14,135 bases of DNA from assembly GCA_964402905.1 (NCBI GenBank), contig CAYODU010000018.1, forward strand, positions 1-14,135. The letters run 5' to 3'. Origin of the DNA: JABIDZ01 sp964402905. GTDB taxonomy: Archaea; Iainarchaeota; Iainarchaeia; Iainarchaeales; JAAZKV01. Shown here one piece after another: positions 11,690-14,135 of this stretch. A program made the translations under genes and the position numbers. Every line of letters starts with the position of its first letter. The first letter of the stretch is position 1. Under the pieces are notes generated by a model that searched no databases, was not told the origin of the DNA, and saw only the letters and a program-made list of their open reading frames with translations.

Positions 11690-12019
11690 TTATTTTGCTT
11701 CTTCTGCTTTCACTTCTGTGGCCTCTTTTACTGTTTCTTTTTTCTCTTCGCCGAAATTTCTTTTCATAATATGTTTGTTTTCTATTTTTTTCATTTCTTC
11801 TTTATTTGCGTATTGTCTTGCGCTAACACTAATTGTATTTCTTCCAAAAGAACTCTTGATTTTTATTATTGCAATATTTTCTTCTGGAACATTTAGCTGT
11901 GCTGAAAGATTTTTTCTAACTTCTTCTTTTGAAGGAATTTTTTTGTCTTCTAGCGATGCTTTTATTTCGTGTCTTTTTAGCAATTCATTTTTTGTGTTTT
12001 CAATTATATTCAAATGCAT
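11690..12019 (-). CDS. rps24e: Ribosomal protein eS24
   Basis: A 109-aa small-subunit ribosomal protein. The family pattern is present: an N-terminal strand-turn with IIENTKNELLKRHEI (5-19), KKIPSKEEVRKNLSAQLNV, and IAIIKIKSSFGRNTISVSARQY, corresponding to the usual 'VVI..i.t.fG...s.g.A.vY' stretch. It ends in a Lys/Glu-rich acidic tail (KKETVKEATEVKAEEAK). The ATG at 12019 is preferred over the GTG three codons upstream (12028): GGTGA lies 5 nt before it, and this SD overlaps the stop codon of spt4, giving coupled translation. It precedes eS31, the usual archaeal gene order. Confidence 0.92.
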   Translation of the reverse strand: MHLNIIENTKNELLKRHEIKASLEDKKIPSKEEVRKNLSAQLNVPEENIAIIKIKSSFGRNTISVSARQYANKEEMKKIENKHIMKRNFGEEKKETVKEATEVKAEEAK

Positions 12020-12024
12020 TTTTT

Positions 12025-12219
12025 TCACCTACTCAGTCTCAAAGCAAATTTGCCTTTTCTTGTTATACCCATTTTTTTTGCAATTTCTGATAGTTCAGGG
12101 TTAAGTATTACAACGTATCCTCTCCAAAAAGTTGTGAAAGCTGTTTCTTCACAATTTGGGCATTTGTCGCCTTCTTCAACTAAGAATCTACAGTTCCTAC
12201 ATGCTTTTTCTTTATTCAT
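12025..12219 (-). CDS. spt4: Transcription elongation factor Spt4
   Basis: A 64-aa zinc-ribbon protein (also called RpoE2) that binds the NGN domain of Spt5 and rides on RNA polymerase as an elongation and processivity factor. Zinc ligands are Cys7, Cys10, Cys20 and Cys23 (ACRNC...DKCPNCEE). The family signature W-G-V-I-P/N-ES follows as FWRGYVVILNPELSEIAKKM (31-50). The C-terminus GKFALRLSR matches the final conserved strand. Its ATG overlaps the stop of rpoE1 by ATGA, so the pair is translationally coupled. In many archaea a GTP-dependent dephospho-CoA kinase gene sits between spt4 and eS24; it is absent here, where spt4 abuts eS24 directly. Confidence 0.93.
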   Translation of the reverse strand: MNKEKACRNCRFLVEEGDKCPNCEETAFTTFWRGYVVILNPELSEIAKKMGITRKGKFALRLSR

Positions 12220-12803
12220 CTGGATTCGCCTCTATCTTTCACTTTCTTCTTTTTGTTAACTGCTTTTGCTTCAAGTATTGCCCAATCAGCTTTTCCAAGA
12301 CCAGGTTGTCGCATTGTCAATCCAATTTTTGAACTTGATGTGTCTCCCTTTAAAGAAATTGTTACTACTCTTGCAAGAACATTATCTTCTGGAACAATTT
12401 TTTTATCAGTTTTTTTGCCGACAAAACCAGGTAGTTTTGCATCATAATTTATGTAATCATCCATTAATTGGCTTACATGTATTAGTCCTTCAATAGGGCC
12501 AATTCTAACAAACGCACCGAATTCTGTTGCTTCGGTTATGGTTCCTCTAACAACTTCTTGCATTATTGGTTTGTAGGTAAGCATCTCTATTTCTGCTTCG
12601 TAGTAAGCTGCTCCGTCTCCGGGAATAATGTGTCCTTCTCCAATATTTCCTATTCCTGTTACTGCTACGATTACACCATAATTCTCATTTATTCTGCCCT
12701 CGTAGTCTTCTTTACATATTTCTATCATTGATTCTTTTACTTTAGCGCCAAGCTTTTTTGGCGGAACCCTTACTTTATCCATTATTTTTGTTTTATAGAA
12801 CAT
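12216..12803 (-). CDS. rpoE1: RNA polymerase subunit Rpo7 (RpoE1)
   Basis: A 195-aa homologue of eukaryotic Rpb7, one half of the stalk of archaeal RNA polymerase (with Rpo4) that binds nascent RNA and helps open the promoter. Residues 1-80 form the tip domain: MDKVRVPPKKLG (8-19), NYGVIVAVTGIGNIGEGHIIPGDGAAYYEAEI (41-72). Residues 82-165 are an S1-type OB fold (VVRGTITEATEFGAFVRIGPIEGLIHVSQL, then KIGLTMRQPGLG). The lysine-rich end (VNKKKKVKDRGESR) is a little longer than in many members. The start has GGTGA 4 nt upstream. A TATA box at 12831-12845 means this gene can be transcribed independently of the upstream aIF2-gamma and PIN pair. Confidence 0.95.
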   Translation of the reverse strand: MFYKTKIMDKVRVPPKKLGAKVKESMIEICKEDYEGRINENYGVIVAVTGIGNIGEGHIIPGDGAAYYEAEIEMLTYKPIMQEVVRGTITEATEFGAFVRIGPIEGLIHVSQLMDDYINYDAKLPGFVGKKTDKKIVPEDNVLARVVTISLKGDTSSSKIGLTMRQPGLGKADWAILEAKAVNKKKKVKDRGESR

Positions 12804-12830
12804 CTACTCACCATCCAAAAAATATTCATT

Positions 12831-12845
12831 GAATAAATTTAAAAA
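12831..12845 (-). promoter_or_regulatory. TATA box at the head of rpoE1-spt4-eS24-eS31
   Basis: On the minus strand TTTTTAAATTTATTC, centred about 35 nt upstream of the rpoE1 ATG and predicting a start near 12812, just at the GGTGA ribosome binding site. It lies in the 68-nt gap after the PIN-protein gene. Confidence 0.5.
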
Positions 12846-12871
12846 CCAAGGCTAATCGCATTAAAAGCACC

Positions 12872-13261
12872 TTAGTTGTTTATTTCGCTTGTATCAATAA
12901 AAGACAAGCTCCTTATGTATATTGTTTTCCCTCCAAAACCTTTTATCTTTTCCCTTAGCAATTTATCGTTTGTTGCTACCACAAAATCACTGCTTTTTTC
13001 TATGAGTTCTGTGTCAACATTTGGTAACTTGCTTTCAATAACTATAACATTGTTGTTTCTTATTATTTGTTTTACTAGTTGTGCTTCTTTCTTAATTTTT
13101 TTGTTGTTTCTTGAAAGTGCTTCTATCTCTCCTATTACTCCGCTCAGAGTATAAAATTCTGCTGAAACTTTTTCATTTATTTCTTCAAAACCATGTATTT
13201 TGTATCTCACCATTGTTAAAAGAAAATTTGTATCCAGCATTATTTTAGATAATTTCACCAT
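12872..13261 (-). CDS. PIN-domain protein, FCF1/Utp24-like RNase
   Basis: A 129-aa single-domain PIN protein. Acidic metal-binding positions are visible: Asp10 (MLDTNFLL), Glu45 (GVIGEIEAL), Asp92 (SSDFVVATND) and Asp99, with the T/S-N-D pattern typical of the family (ATNDKLLREKIKG). In archaea a PIN protein of the FCF1/Utp24 type commonly lies between aIF2-gamma and rpoE1 and is thought to act in pre-rRNA cleavage; the assignment rests on both sequence and this context. The start at 13261 overlaps the aIF2-gamma stop by 17 bp; GGAGG about 10 nt upstream of this ATG supports it over the in-frame ATG at 13240, and implies coupled translation. A solitary VapC toxin is less likely, given the conserved neighbourhood and no antitoxin. 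Confidence 0.82.
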   Translation of the reverse strand: MVKLSKIMLDTNFLLTMVRYKIHGFEEINEKVSAEFYTLSGVIGEIEALSRNNKKIKKEAQLVKQIIRNNNVIVIESKLPNVDTELIEKSSDFVVATNDKLLREKIKGFGGKTIYIRSLSFIDTSEINN

Positions 13262-14135
13262 AAGCTATTAGCCTCCATTGGCCGTTAATATTTTTGCTCA
13301 CTGCTATTCTTTGTCCTTTCTCAACAATCTCTTCATTTTTTAGTGCAATGACAGCTTTTTTATCAACAATTTTTGTTACAAATCCAACCCCGGTATTTGT
13401 TCCTATTGTTAGTACAAGTGGTTCATTAACTTTTATCTGAGCACTTTTTTCTTCAACATTAATCATTCTTTCAAACATATTTATTTTAATTTCAATATTT
13501 TTTGTTGGAGCAGGCATTGTATCCGGTGTAGCCAATATTTTTCCACGTAGTTGATCATTTTGTGCTACACTTGGATCCAGAGTAGTGCCTATTGCAATGA
13601 GTCCGCCAGGAGTTGCTTTTTCGATTAAACCTAAATTTGTTGAAAGCGAAATAATTTTTGTAGTTGTTTTTCCATCTAACCCAGGACACACTTCTATTGT
13701 ATCGCCTATTTTTACAGCGCCCTGCGAAATACTTCCACCAAGAATTGCTCCTTTTAAATCATTTACTTTTGTTCCTGGTTTGTTTACATCAAAACTTCTT
13801 GCAATAAACATTTTCAAAGGTTTTTTTTCATCGTATTTTGGAGTTGTGATTGTTTTTTCTATTGCCTCAATTAAGAGATCAATGTTTGTACCAAAAGTTG
13901 CAGCTGTTGGAATTATTGGTGCGTTTTCATAACCATATTCTTTCAAAAAGTTTTTTATTTTTTCATAATTTTTCATTACATTTTCTTTTGAAACAAGATC
14001 AATTTTGTTTTGTGCTATAACAATTTTTTCTACTCCGGCAAATTTTAGTGCCATTAAATGTTCTATTGTTCTTGGTTGTGGGCAGGCTTCGTTTGCTGCT
14101 ACAACAAGAACCGCACCATTCATTATAGCTGCTCC
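13245..14135 (-). CDS. eif2g: Translation initiation factor aIF2 subunit gamma, N-terminus beyond window edge
   Basis: The frame is open to the right edge: 296 codons visible before the stop, starting GAAIMNGAVLVVAANE. aIF2-gamma is the GTPase core of the heterotrimer that brings Met-tRNAi to the small subunit. The G1 P-loop and switch regions lie outside the window. Visible are the conserved NGAVLVVAANEACPQPRT-EHLMAL stretch after G3, the G4 motif NKID (visible residues 43-46), and PTAA at about 72, the G5 equivalent. Domain II follows with RSFDVNKPGTKVNDLKGAILGG..., the family hallmark for eIF2-gamma over EF-Tu/SelB. Domain III ends QWRLIAYGEII. About 110 N-terminal residues are missing. 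The gene heads the minus-strand cluster. Confidence 0.95.
   Translation of the reverse strand, partial: GAAIMNGAVLVVAANEACPQPRTIEHLMALKFAGVEKIVIAQNKIDLVSKENVMKNYEKIKNFLKEYGYENAPIIPTAATFGTNIDLLIEAIEKTITTPKYDEKKPLKMFIARSFDVNKPGTKVNDLKGAILGGSISQGAVKIGDTIEVCPGLDGKTTTKIISLSTNLGLIEKATPGGLIAIGTTLDPSVAQNDQLRGKILATPDTMPAPTKNIEIKINMFERMINVEEKSAQIKVNEPLVLTIGTNTGVGFVTKIVDKKAVIALKNEEIVEKGQRIAVSKNINGQWRLIAYGEII

Noticed and set aside
11507..12259. Long Phe/Ser-rich plus-strand frames
   Set aside because: They are antisense shadows of eS31, eS24, Spt4 and Rpo7, rich in Phe, Ser and Leu as expected from the complement of Lys/Glu-rich genes.
12872..13261. VapC toxin
   Set aside because: The PIN domain sits in the conserved aIF2-gamma/rpoE1 context without an antitoxin gene, which favours the FCF1/Utp24-like RNA-processing role.

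Overview
This is a low-GC (about 30% by eye) archaeal window. It carries an archaeal translation/transcription cluster (aIF2-gamma, PIN-domain protein, Rpo7, Spt4, eS24, eS31), Kae1, and TATA-box promoters with very short or absent leaders. GGTGA-type ribosome binding sites occur only before genes inside operons or with a leader. The compact gene set, the short CxxC zinc-ribbon protein and the Cys-rich lipoprotein suggest a DPANN lineage (Woesearchaeota/Pacearchaeota-like). That placement is an inference, and no 16S rRNA is present to test it.

Layout. 1-390 (-): start of a Cys-rich lipoprotein that runs off the left edge. 391-706: AT-rich spacer with a degenerate 30-bp tandem repeat. 707-2980 (+): large SF2 helicase with an unassigned C-terminal half. 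3105-3278 (-): small zinc-ribbon protein missed by ORF-length cut-offs. 3460-4371 (+): short-chain dehydrogenase resembling sugar-alcohol-phosphate dehydrogenases. 4429-4729 (-): a GC-richer, structured stretch that I read as a compact RNase P RNA with its own promoter and terminator. 4775-7208 (+): HxlR-type regulator, 4-TM membrane protein and amino-acid permease; the last two are tightly coupled. 7214-8239 (-): Kae1. 8364-11168: an accessory stretch with three unrecognised small basic proteins, a MazF-type toxin-antitoxin pair with a palindromic operator, and a CAAX-protease-like membrane protein. One of the unrecognised genes is bracketed by 61-bp near-identical direct repeats. 11473-14135 (-): the conserved cluster eS31, eS24, Spt4, Rpo7, PIN, aIF2-gamma; aIF2-gamma is cut by the right edge.

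How the genes work together. The right-hand cluster is a housekeeping translation/transcription operon on the minus strand. In many archaea kae1 lies directly downstream of the S24e-S27ae pair. Here kae1 is on the same strand but about 3.2 kb further on, with the toxin-antitoxin and orphan genes in between, which looks like an insertion into an ancestral linkage. The most notable items are the candidate minimal RNase P RNA, the toxin-antitoxin operator, the duplicated terminator-like repeat and the orphan helicase. I found no complete new defence system.
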